NCBI GenBank assembly: GCA_017506865.1 | Contig: JAFCMP010000445.1 | Coordinates: forward strand, 124,001 to 188,000 | Source of the DNA: Tribonema minus | Lineage: Eukaryota; Sar; Xanthophyceae; Tribonematales; Tribonemataceae | DNA: 64,000 bases | Reading direction: 5' to 3' | Shown here: positions 53,401 through 63,314 of the stretch, in pieces | Layout: each line of letters opens with the position of its first letter | Numbering within the stretch: the first letter of the stretch is position 1 | The notes under the pieces: generated by a model | Databases searched by the model: none | Told to the model about the DNA's origin: nothing | Seen by the model: only the letters and a program-made list of their open reading frames with translations | Translations under genes and position numbers: made by a program

Positions 53401-56400
53401 CACTGGCGCATCGCAGGTCTAGGGTCAGTTTCAGGACAAGAGTTAGGGTTTAAGTATAAATTAGGGTTAGGGTTAGGCACCTTGAAACGCTCCAGCTCGT
53501 TCCGTACGGACTGCAGGTTGTCAATGAGCGCCTTGAGGCCGGCTGCGCTCTCAACGCTCAGCGCCGTGCTCGGGAACCTGCGCGTACAAGGGTTTTTAGG
53601 GTTAAATTGGGGCTAGTTGTTAGGGTTGAGGCTAGGTTAAGGGTCAGAGTGAGGGGTAGGATAGGTAGGAGCGTCACGAATGATACTGCGCCAGCAGCAG
53701 GTGTGGCAGGACTGCTCCCCGCTGCGCGTGATTCTCATGCGAACTGGTGTGCCGGCGATTGCGGGCTGAGCTGGGGCTGGTTTTCAGAAGAGAGCAACGT
53801 CGATACACGACAGTGCAGGGAGCAGCACAGCATTGGAGAACTACTGTACAAGCTGTGGACAGGTAGTCCGCAAGCCAAACAGAAGTGTTGTCGACAGTCA
53901 ACGTGCCCACGCGATGCTGCCTAGTGCTCATGTGTTACTGTGGGTTCACTGACTGACACCGAGCACGCGGCTGCTGGCAGAAGGGTTCTACTTCACATGG
54001 CAACGCTCAGTTTGTTGCGCTCGGATTTACCAGCTCCCTTTCACACAGTGAGCACAGCCAAGCAGACATATAATGGGTCACATGTGCCCATGGTGGTTGA
54101 TCATTCGTTGCAAGAGCAGCAACCACCACCAGGCTCTGTGTTGTGGATCCTGGTTATGCATGGCATGTATGCATGGTATATAGAAATGTGAGCCAGTTTC
54201 ACATTGGAGTGAGATGGTGATGCGTACGTATGCATGCAGGTAGGCACCGATGTCGAGATCACATGGTTTGTCGGGCTCAGGCCTGGAACTCAAACTTGGC
54301 AGCTGTAGGCACAGTATGCAAGTAGCACAGCCGCAGTAGGAGCATGTACTGTACCGGAAGTACTTCATTAATAAAAAGTACTTCAAGAAGTTCGCGCCCC
54401 TAGCGAAGCGAAATATATTATAGTACAGATGGGTCTAACTAGCAATCCTTACCCCAACCCTAACCCTGACCCTGACCCTAACGCTGACTCTACGCCTAAT
54501 CCTAGCCGTACCCTCAACGCTATTCCTAACCTAACCCAAAGAAGATACCGCGGTCTCATTCAAAAAGAATGTACTCGCAAACACCCTTCAGATATGTGAC
54601 GGCAAACGCTATCTGTACTCCATGTGCGCTGCGCCCCACCTCTCCGCCACTAACGTGATGAACAGGGCGCCGTGGGTAGGTATGGGCCAGAGCTAACCAA
54701 CCTTAACCCTAACTCTAACCCTAAAATGCTATCTCTACTCCATGTGCGCTGCGCCCCACCTCTCCGCCACGAAGGCGATGTACAGGAAGCCCTGGGTAGG
54801 TACAGGCCAGGGCCAACTAACCCTCACCCTAACCCCAACCCTAACCCCAACCCTAACCCTACCCCTAACCCTAATCCTAACCCTAACCCTAACCCTAACC
54901 CTACCCCTAACCCTAACCCTAACCCTAACCCTAACCCTAATCCTAACCGTAACCGTAACCATAACCATAACCCTAACCCTAACCCTAACCCTAACCCTAA
55001 CCCTAACCCTAACCATAACCGTAACCATAACCGTAACCCAACCCCAACCAAACCCTAACCCTAACCCTAACCCGAGCCCTAACCCTGAAACGTTAACTCT
55101 ATTCCAAGTGCGCGTCGTGCCCCACCTCTCCGCCACGAACGTGATGTACAGGGAGCCCTGTGTAGGTTTAGGCCAGGGCTAGCCTAACCCTAGCCCTACC
55201 GTAGATCACGGAGTAACCCCCCCCCGTTTTGTCACGTTGCGAGGCCCGTGTTAGAAAGACGGGGGGTCTATACGGGGGGGGGGGTCTTATACAACGTACC
55301 CCCCGTCTTGCACGCGCGTGAGTGGCTGCGGTAGCATATATCGCATGATATACACAGCAGCGCACAGCTACTGCAAGCAGCAGGCCACAAATGCACGTTC
55401 TGCAGCTCCTATCCTAGCACGCCTGGTTCAAACACGCCCTTAGCACTGCAACCTCACGGCTGCAGAGGCATTGCACGGCAATGCAGCTCGCACCACCTGC
55501 TTTTGCGCTGCACCACAACTAGTCCCTCGCGCTGAATTATGCCGAAACGACTTGAAGTTTGCGTAACTGCCATGTCCTTTGTCTACGACCCCGGTCTTTT
55601 ACAACACGTGCTTACCCCGGTCTTATACAGCATACCCCCGGTCTTGCGTGCACACACACACCTCCCTAGGGAGACGGAGGGTCTTATACTACAGTATACG
55701 ATGGGGGGGACTTATACAAGAGGGGGGGTTTATACTCCGTGATCTACGGTAACCCTGACCCTAACCCTAACCCTAACCCTAACGCTAGAACGCTATCTCT
55801 ATTCCACGTGCGCTGCGCCCCACCTCTCCGCCACGAACGTGATGTACAGGGAGCCCTGTGTAGGTATAGGCCAGGGCGCACCATCCGCAGAGGCCGAGAG
55901 GTGCCCCTTGGGCCTGTCAGCGCAAGAAAAGTGGTGCAAAGCAGAAGTTGCAAGCATGAGATAAGAGCGCAAGCGTCGCGAAGTGCGATGGTGCGAACAG
56001 TGACTTTTGAACTGCAAGCAGACGCGCTCATTGTCGACACTGCGCAGGCTGCGCGAGGTGAAATGTCGGACAGGTGCCCGCTGGGCCTGCCACCGCAAGA
56101 AAAAAGCGTTGCAAAGAAACTTGCGTTCGTCGCCCGGGGGAACACGCGAGCAGTCGCGACCGACACGCACGCACAGCACGGGCGTCACACAAGAAGTTGA
56201 ACTTGGCATCGTGCGCAGCACGTCGCAACCGCCGCCGCACCTGTCGATCACCCTGAACGTCAAGCAAGCAGTTGAATCCGGCATGCATCCGCAGCGCACA
56301 CGTCACATGAGTAGTTGAACTTTGAATTATGCGCAGCGTATCTCGACCGCCGCTGCACCTGTTGATCAACCTGGGTGTCAAGCGAGCAGTTGCATCCGGC

Positions 56401-59400
56401 ATGCACCCGCAGCGCGCACGTCACATTACTAGTTGAACTTTGAATCATGCGCAGCGTGTCTCGACCGCCGCTGCACCTGTCGATGAACCTGGGCAGCGCG
56501 CACGTCACATGAGAAGTTGAACTTTGCATCATTTGCAGCGTGTCACCACCGCCGCCGCAACTGTCGATCACCCCTGGGCTTCGCGCGAGCAGTTGCAACC
56601 GGCACACGAGAAGTCGAACTTTGCTAAGTCATGCGCAGCACGTCTCAACCGCCGCCGCACCTGTCGGGCTGCTTCATGTGCTCCAACATCATCACAGTCG
56701 TAAAACAAGACTCGCGTCAACCCGGGGCGTAGTGCAATCGGTCGAACGAGCCGCACATGAGACCTGCGGCACGCACGTCACATGTTAAGTTGAAGTTTGC
56801 CTTATGCGCAGCACGTCTCAACCGCCGCCGCACCTGTCGGGCTCTCTGACGTGCTCCAGCATCATCATGGTCACAAACTCGTCCGCCTCGATGCGCCCGC
56901 TCTTGTCAATATCGAAGATCGCGATGAGCCTGCGGCAGTGCGTGTCAGTGCTCGGCGCGCCCAGCGCCAGCAGCACCTGCGCGCGAGGGCGGTTATCGTA
57001 ACTGTATATAGCTGCCACGATTCAAAAGGGTGCAGCGCGCAGTTGCTACAACCGATGTAACTGCCCCACGATTCGAAATTGTGCAGTAGAAATGCTCTAT
57101 ATCCGTGCCATCATGACCAAATGTAACTGCCGTGATTAAGCGCTTTGCCGTAGGAAGGCGCCATGACATGCCATGCATGAGGCCATGAAATTTGCCGCTG
57201 GGCTTTCAAGTACAGTAATAGGAGAGTCACTCAAGTTCAAACACTTTCAAATGAGTTCCGGGCTGAGCACACGCGCGGCAGCTGCTGCAGCAACTGGCCA
57301 GGAGTCGACTTGAGCGCCTTGTCAGGATATGCTAAGGAGGGGGGGGGGGGCGAGTGCAAGCTCTTGACGAAGGGTTTCATTGTCGAATTGCGGCCATTGC
57401 ATGTTGGGGAGAAGGCAGCGTTGGCTGTAGTTTGTTCTATTCATGCAGCCGCAAGTTCGCCGTCTAAACTGTACGCCTGGTGAGTGTTGACACCCGCACA
57501 AGTACGAGAACAGGAAGAGCTACTTGAACTTCAGCAAACTACGTGGGTGGGCGTTGAGAGAGCTGCGGCGAGCGGCGCTGTCACTGGTGGGGTGAGCAAG
57601 TACGTAGTCTGCATGCAGTGCGGTTTGGGTTGAAGAAGCGCAGCGCTCAGCAAAGCTGCGACGCTCACATGGCGCCGGTGTCAAGTTGTACAGCGATCAT
57701 ACTTCGAAGTACAAGATTTCACGGTGGCCCCCTACCTGGTGAAGTTCGTGCCACTCCAGCGATCTGCTCCCATCCGTGTCGAACAGCTGCAGGCTCGCAA
57801 AAAACGCAACAGCAGCCGTAATACCATGTCAATTTTCAAGCATTTAGAAAACGCGTCAATGCGGCAAGATTACGACTCATGAGTCAAGTACTTCACAGGT
57901 CAGTCAGGCTAGCGGACAGTGCAACAGCAGCAACAAAAAGACGTGACGTCAGCTTTAAGTAGACAAAGTTTATCAGGAAAGCGCCAGAAGGACAAGAATA
58001 TGACTCGGGAGTCATGCACCTCACAGTTGAGTCATGCAGGCGGGGCCTTGCACACGATTCGCATGGCTTTTTCAGACAAAGGGAGGCTCTTTTGCACGCT
58101 GCAGTGTGCGTGAGAAATCTGCAGGTTACAAGTTGAAGCTTTGCTGAGCATTAGTCTGCACCTGCTGCAACGCAATCGTGATGCCGGTTGTGACGTGCCA
58201 CGGGGATCGATGCTGCTGGTCAACGAAGTGCAAAGTGGATACAAACTTGACTATTGTTGAGAGTTGTCATTTTGTTGCAAGCGTCGTGCGAGTACGGACA
58301 GTGCCTAGGGCTACAACCAAGTCCCACAATATTGCCACTACCAGCGGAGGTGCGCACAGAAGACATGCTCGCCCAAGATTGGTCGGCTCTGTCTAGCATC
58401 CCGGGCGCGTCAATTTGCGGTCTCACACAGCTAACCCTAACCCTAAGAGGCCCTGTGCTTCACACCCTAGACCTGACCCTAGCCCCTGCCATAGGCTCCG
58501 TTTCCATCAAGCAGTCTTGCAAGTCCAGACAGCGCCTAGTGTGGGGTTCAGCAAATCCACCAGAGGTGGGTGCGTGTGAGACCAAGGTCGGGGTTCGTAC
58601 ACATGCCTTGCACGTCCAGGCCGACCGATGCGCGGCAGGTTAGGGTTATAAAGTCAGGGTTAGGGTTAGGATAAGGGTTGACGCACGATGAGCACCGCCG
58701 TGAACTTGGTGTTAGGGTTAACATCAGGGCCAGGGTTAGGGTTAGCTGATTGGGGCTGACGCACCATGAACACCGCCCTGAACACAGCAGCAAACACCTC
58801 GGGCCCGGGCAGCCCCGGCCAGTAGATCAGCGGAACGATCCTCTGGCACAGTCCCTCGGCAGGGGACAGCCCCAGGCACCGCAGCGCGCGATCGAGGAGA
58901 TCCGCAGCACGCCTCAACTGCTCAGGCTCCCAGTCGGGCCAGATGACGCCTTCATCGGGGCTCGAAGAGGGGGTCTTCTGCACTGGCGAGGCTGGCTGTG
59001 CTCTTGTTTTGCCTGCAGCAGGCCGGTGGGGGGGGGGGGGGGGGGGGGGGGAGGGGCAATTTAGAAATGCTGTTCCCGAGAGGTAGCAGCAGTTTGACAG
59101 CATCCATTCCGGTGGGAAGCAACACTTCAGCAGCACCTATCACAGTGAATGCGGTTTGTTGTAAGCACTTCAGCATTTGCTACAGATTCATGCAAAGCTT
59201 TTAATAAGTACTTCGGAAGTAGCAGCAATCTGCACAATAGCGAGATATAGCAGTTTGGTGATGCTACATGGGGGCTGACTATGCTCGCGCTTTGCCCGCA
59301 GCGGGGCACGGTGTCACATTTCAGAGTTACTTGGGAGGCGTGGACACTTCAACTTCACTTCTTCAACTTCATCAACCATTTATTAGAGTCAAACATTACA

Positions 59401-62186
59401 CATTCACAGCGCTTCTGTTGGCGTATTACGATGGAGTTGTGCAGGCACTGGCCACTGGGAGCATCTGCACGTAAACTCTCACATCGTACCCATATGTGTA
59501 CGTTTTGGGGCAGTGCCCATCGCTGCGGCCCCGATGCGCAAGCATACGGTCGACCCTGCAGCTATGTACACATGCAGAATCTCGAGCTATCTCTGGGTAC
59601 TATGTGCAGCGCCCCCACCGCCGCCACCACTGCGCTATGAGCCATGACGCATAGTTCAAGCACCGATGGACCCAAAGGTGCGTGTACACGGGAAGCTGTG
59701 AGCGTTTTTCTGCGTGGTGGCAGTCTGAGCGCCTCTCACTGCTTGCGCAAGGGACAACGCGTCATGGCTCAGCAGCCGCCGTCGACGCGCTCTCAGGGGC
59801 ACCCCCTCGCCGCCGCCGCCTCGCGCGATGACGTGTCATGGCTCAGCAGCAATGGCCGTCATGAGTGCGTACATCTGCACGTTAGCAATCTGCGCACCCC
59901 GCCCATGTCAAAGGACGCCATGGAAACGACCTTGGGTTTAGGGTTAGGGTTAGGGTTAGGGTTAGGGTTAGATGTCACATCTCAGCAACGGCAGCAGCAG
60001 CTGCCGTCATCGCTACATACAAGGGCAGGTAGGCGGGTACACGTGCACGGTTGTGAGCGCGCCGCCCCGACTGACGACCAAAACGTGACATGTCTCAACA
60101 GCAACAACGGTCGCTTGAAGTCATGAGTATGTAGTATCTGCGCGATTGCAAGTACGCCGCACAAATTTAGGGTTAGGGTTAGGGTTAGGCCAAGACGTGA
60201 CATGGCGCAGCAGCAACAGCAAGTGTTGACTAACGTCGAGGGTACGCAGGCATACCTGCGCGAGCGTACGTCTGCGTCAGCGCTGCGCCGCGCGCCGCCG
60301 CCGCCACGAACGACCACGTGTTGTGGCCGAGCGACGCTGCTTCCTCCAATAGTGGGTCATAGCTGCGGACAGCATGCACAGGGCATTGAGAGAAGTTGAG
60401 CGCGTGTAAAGCGGCGCTGTAATCGTGCTTCAAGTGTTGCAATTGTGGTAGCAGCGTATTGGAGCATATGGCACTTGCATGCTCATCGCCGTTTGCACGC
60501 TTGGCGGTTACGGCAGTTACACTTGCCAGTGCACGGACTACAACTCGTCCACTTCTGGCAGCATACAACTACGTCGGCCTCCAAGAGCGGGGCATAGCTG
60601 CGAACGGCATGCAGAGCGTAGTGAGGTGAGCAACAAAGTAACGGGCAACCATGTAGAGCGGCATGGTGCCCGCGCGTCACATGTCGTGCTTGCTGCGCAT
60701 GGCGCAGCCGCTTTGACAGCTTGAACATCCTTTCGGCACCCAGTTTGCGATAGCAGCGCATCGATCGTACATGAGTTCAGCATCTCAACGAGCCATTTCG
60801 GAATTCCGCTGGTATCGCATTCCTTTAACATTGCCGGCGCTCGAGGCGGCCTCAGTGTCATTGTGCGCGAGTCAGTTAATAGCCACTTTCTTTGTGTCAC
60901 CTCACATTGGTAACCTGAGTCGACTGAAGCAGGCGAGAGTGATCACGCATTAACCGCCTTCTGTGACCCCACTCGCAGTTTTCATCCACAATGTGACCAA
61001 ACAGGCAGAAAAAGGTCATCTTTCAGCTGTGCCTACCAGCCATTGCCTCTACCGCAGCTGCGCCTAACCCTTGTTGGCTGCCTGTCAGCATGAGGTGTGA
61101 TTTGACACACTGCCGGTTTCCCCGGGGGCTTGCCAAAAGTGTTCTACGCCTGGTCCCCAACCGCACTCTCAGCTCGCATTAGAACGTGACCAAAGCAGGC
61201 AGAAGAAGCCTCTGGCAGCACCTGGCTTTTCTTAGCGTTGCGGGGGTGGACTGGTGGAGGAGTTTGATGGGGCTCCGCTTGGCCCGCGCCCCGGGGCCGC
61301 TGGCCAGATCCATTGACTGCAGCTCAAATCCCTGGTGCGATGATTGTGGACAGCAGAGATGTCAAAACAGGTGTCACACGGGCCAGGCTGCAGTGCTCCG
61401 TTGACAAAGTCAGGTTCATGCTCTGCAGCTTGAACCCCTGCTGCGGTGACTGCGGCAAAAACCTCTAAAAATGTATATGCCGCACGGCTGAGGCAGCAGT
61501 GCTTGCTTGACCAACAACTCAGGTTTGTTGACTGCAGCTCAAACCCCTGGTGCGTTGATGGTGGGAAAGTGCGCTCATATGTTGAAGTTGTCACACGGCT
61601 CAGGTGACGAACAGAGCATCCCAACAAGGAGGGCTGTACGGCCTTGCACAGGCAATCGCTTGTTTCCTCACATCAACACAGTACGCCAAACTTCAGCACT
61701 TGTGTGCATCTGTGCTCATCCCAGACCCACGAGGCAACGTGTTCACGGCGTCGGCAAGCAAACCCTTGCAGCAGTTGCAGCTGCGCAGCACGCACTGCCA
61801 AATCCCAACATTACTCAGCATCGAGGCGTCTCATACATACATGCGCCGTGGCGCCTGCCCAGTCCAGGGGCGGTGTTCACATGCCTTTCCGCTGATTGCT
61901 GACATGTGCAAAACGTGCGGTGAAGGAGCAACTTACAGTGTGGCATATCCAACATGCTTCTGGTATACTGCCTCGCTACAGGCTCAGGTGTGTAGGTGAA
62001 CTGCAAGCACTCATTTATCACTCCGAAGTGTTTTGTGCGCCAGCAATGAGGCTTGGTCCAAATGGAAGTCCTCTGCCTGTTTGTGACCATATACAAACAA
62101 AAGTAGTCACCTGCTTGGTCTCGCTGAGGTAGATGAGCTCGGCGCACACCATCTTGCCGTAGGGCGTGGAGAGATCCAGCGCGTAC
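39645..62186 (-). CDS. Large modular EF-hand protein, at least 19 exons (5' end not found)
   Basis: Exons: 62186-62111, 61316-61222, 60362-60256, 59012-58765, 57786-57736, 56976-56834, 55913-55824, 53577-53481, 52361-52239, 50628-50411, 48410-48333, 47827-47716, 47472-46876, 46592-46477, 45066-44716, 43466-43362, 41813-41653, 39847-39645. One further candidate lies at 63314-63229. The 18 listed exons join in phase at every junction and give 989 residues before a TAG. Exons 57786 and 56976 form a classical EF-hand pair with loops DTDGSRSLEWHE and DIDKSGRIEADE, so calcium binding is likely. Other parts recur as modules: a Y-x-LDL segment three times (exons 62186, 50628, 41813) and a W-x(2)P...G-x-L-x(3)F segment twice (exons 55913, 39847). 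Exon 47472-46876 is 199 residues of poly-Ala and Gly/Ser. No enzyme domain is seen; function unknown. Confidence 0.75.
39960..40870 (-). repeat. ~173-bp ghost array of the EF-hand gene last-exon acceptor edge
   Basis: Six units with starts near 39971, 40143, 40290, 40463, 40636 and 40805 each repeat about 50 coding bases (PIAGWILPGP-coding) and the 3' splice site; the true edge is 39794-39847. Spacing is 147-177 bp. Divergence grows toward 40870. Confidence 0.85.
40990..41640 (-). repeat. Ghost array of the 41813-41653 exon donor edge
   Basis: Five copies of ACCTCGCTCGTGGCGAAACG and the next bases (donor plus ETFRHER-coding end) begin near 40998, 41143, 41259, 41389 and 41523. Each is followed by CTTCAACTCCTA-like intron sequence. 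Confidence 0.9.
41905..42420 (-). repeat. Ghost array of the 41813-41653 exon acceptor edge
   Basis: Four copies of GGTGCTCAGCGCTCAGCACG and the following CATGCCCAGCCTGCGCC lie near 41910, 42070, 42228 and 42378. They include the 3' splice site and the RLGMLN-coding start. Confidence 0.9.
42780..42808 (+). repeat. Telomere-like TTAGGG tract
   Basis: Three to four TTAGGG units inside an intron of the EF-hand gene. Confidence 0.8.
43713..43818. repeat. Head-to-head telomere-like repeat with 50-60 bp duplication
   Basis: Two near-identical segments (CACACCACTGGAATAACCGC plus TTAGGGTTAGGGTTAGG) are followed directly by CTAACCCTAACTCTAACCC, reversing repeat polarity near 43775. Confidence 0.85.
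44160..44665 (-). repeat. Ghost array of the 45066-44716 exon donor edge
   Basis: Five copies of GCACCTGCCAAAGTCCCA or close variants near 44165, 44338, 44500, 44560 and 44642, separated by TTAGGG-derived sequence. The true edge is 44711-44730. Confidence 0.8.
46215..46710 (-). repeat. Ghosts flanking the 46592-46477 exon
   Basis: Donor-side copies (TCACCTGAACGCTG on the plus strand) at about 46221-46255 and 46338-46415, and an acceptor-side copy (CACTTGTAGACCTGG) at about 46665-46705. Confidence 0.8.
49510..50345 (-). repeat. Ghost array of the 50628-50411 exon donor edge
   Basis: About six copies of CTGTGCTTGGATGCCAG and the following TTTGCGGCCTCGCCCAGCC near 49525, 49695, 49828, 50028, 50138 and 50292, diverging with distance from the true edge at 50411-50465. 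Confidence 0.9.
50700..51690 (-). repeat. Ghost array of the 50628-50411 exon acceptor edge with TTAGGG filler
   Basis: Five copies of CCGCGCATGTTGACCACCAG and the ~95 bases after it, ending in the splice-site motif CTGCAGCAGYGCTCA, begin near 50722, 50930, 51110, 51303 and 51492. Each unit is completed by 50-100 bp of TAGGGTTAGGG-derived sequence. Confidence 0.9.
53355..53405 (-). repeat. Ghost of the 53577-53481 exon donor edge
   Basis: CACCTTGAAATGATCCAGCT and the next 30 bases repeat the true edge at 53479-53530, with CTAACCCTAA-type sequence after the donor in the true copy. Confidence 0.85.
54605..55165 (-). repeat. Ghosts of the 55913-55824 exon donor edge set in telomere-like sequence
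   Basis: Three copies (about 54610-54680, 54732-54802 and 55098-55168) of the PTQGxLYIxFVAER-coding end with its GTGGGG donor. The intervals are CCCTAA arrays. Confidence 0.9.
54817..55089 (-). repeat. Long degenerate CCCTAA array
   Basis: About 45 hexamer units, mostly CCCTAA with CCCCAA, CCATAA and CCGTAA variants, inside an EF-hand gene intron. Variant units cluster (ATAACC/GTAACC), indicating local amplification. Confidence 0.95.
55199..55749. mobile_element. 551-bp TIR element (MITE-like) inserted in telomere-like repeats
   Basis: The ends are inverted repeats starting CCGTAGATCACGGAGTA, flanked by TA (55197-55198 and 55750-55751). On both outer sides the host sequence is CCCTAA-derived. 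Inside, GTCTTATAC-type motifs and runs of C or G recur about eight times in both orientations. There is no transposase. Confidence 0.85.
56200..56700 (-). repeat. Ghost array of the EF-hand-2 exon donor edge
   Basis: Five copies of GCCGCYGCACCTGTCGAT or variants near 56231, 56350, 56465, 56552 and 56652, each preceded by AGTTGAACTTTG and a GCGCAGCACGTCTC-like piece. The true edge is 56823-56865. Confidence 0.85.
58680..58720 (-). repeat. Ghost of the 59012-58765 exon donor edge
   Basis: GACGCACGATGAGCACCGCC and GTGAAC match GACGCACCATGAACACCGCC at the true edge (58758-58780). TTAGGG tracts lie on both sides. Confidence 0.8.
59934..59971 (+). repeat. Telomere-like (TTAGGG)5 tract
   Basis: Five perfect units within an intron of the EF-hand gene. 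A shorter tract of about three to four units is at 60166-60189. Confidence 0.9.
60580..60625 (-). repeat. Ghost of the 60362-60256 exon acceptor edge
   Basis: GAGCGGGGCATAGCTGCGAA and CGGCATGC repeat the true border at 60350-60375 (ATAGCTGCGGACAGCATGC). Confidence 0.8.
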
Positions 62187-62269
62187 CTACATACCCCAGT
62201 GGGCAGCAGCAAACAGCCCACGAGCACTCATGAGATCAGTGCACGGCAATTCAAACACATTCTGAGCAA

Positions 62270-62325
62270 GTATATATATTGCCGTAGGGCATGGACTGGT
62301 CCAGTGGGTACCTACCTACCCCAAC
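62270..62325 (-). repeat. Ghost of the 62186-62111 exon acceptor edge
   Basis: GCCGTAGGGCATGGACTGGT and the following CCAGTGGGTACCTACCTACC repeat the true border at 62156-62195. Confidence 0.8.
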
Positions 62326-63228
62326 GTGCAGCAGCGAGCAGCGTGCAAGCACATGAGATCCGCGCTCCCCAATTTCATTGTAACGTGACTGAGCATCAGC
62401 AGCAGAAGAAAATCAATGCGGTGACCAGTCTAGGGGGCTTTCGGGATACCGCTCAAGAGCCAATACAGTAGCATCTAGATGCAATACGCACCTGCGTATG
62501 CACAAGTCAGCAACCGTGTACGAAGCCAAACTAAGCAAGTACTTTGAAGCACATATTCGGTGCATGAAGCGAAGGTATGTTAGCATAAGCACGTCGCTGC
62601 TAGAAGTAGAAAGGGCTTGAAGTTGATACGGCCAATAAGACCACGTGATCCATTAAGGTTAACAGGGCCAGCACGCGCGCACAGCAGCAGCGCTCAGCAA
62701 GCAGGACCAGAACGCGCCGGCACCCATCGCAGCTGCACTTACTCAAAGGTGCTCACATAATGTGGACCGTTGGGCGCGAGATTAGGGCAGAGGCAGTGGC
62801 CTCTGGCGCACGTAGCACAGACCGTGTTTCAGTGCAATACATGCGCATTGAGACACTCTCGAGTTTTTGCAAGACGATACTGTGCAAGCTGGACATCTGT
62901 CATTTGGGCAATTTCTTGAAATCACAACACGGGCTCGCATTTCCGCATGTACACTGTTGGCAAACATAGCTATGGGTTCAGGGTTGAAGTTAGGGTTAGG
63001 GTTAGGTGGGGCCCGCGTGCCCTTACTTGTGTAAGCGGTAGAGCCCAGAGACAAATCCTTCAATTCAAAGTGCAAATGTCATCCGCACAACTTACTGTAC
63101 TGTAACATTAAGAGCAGGCCCTGCACAACGGCCAAGCTGATCACTGATTTCAAGCGTGAATGCCGTGAATACAAACAAGCACTGATGTATTCGAGCGCGA
63201 CGTGCGTGCTGTTAGTTCACTCACTTGC

Positions 63229-63314
63229 CCGCCGGCTGCGCGGCATCGAAGCACTCCGGCGTCTCCAGATCGTTGTCGCCGTTGGACATGCTGACTACCA
63301 GCGGAAGTTGCTCG
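63229..63314 (-). other. Candidate upstream exon of the EF-hand gene
   Basis: Acceptor AACAG|CGAGCAAC, an acidic protein-like frame (VSMSNGDNDLETPECFD) and either a GC donor or a TGA at its end. A copy of its start lies at about 63445-63475, as beside true exons. Its phase does not join 62186 directly, so another exon is missing or it belongs to another gene. Confidence 0.35.

Noticed and set aside
54672-55182. Long frames reading Asn-Pro or Leu-Thr repeats on both strands
   Set aside because: They are translations of the CCCTAA array, not genes.
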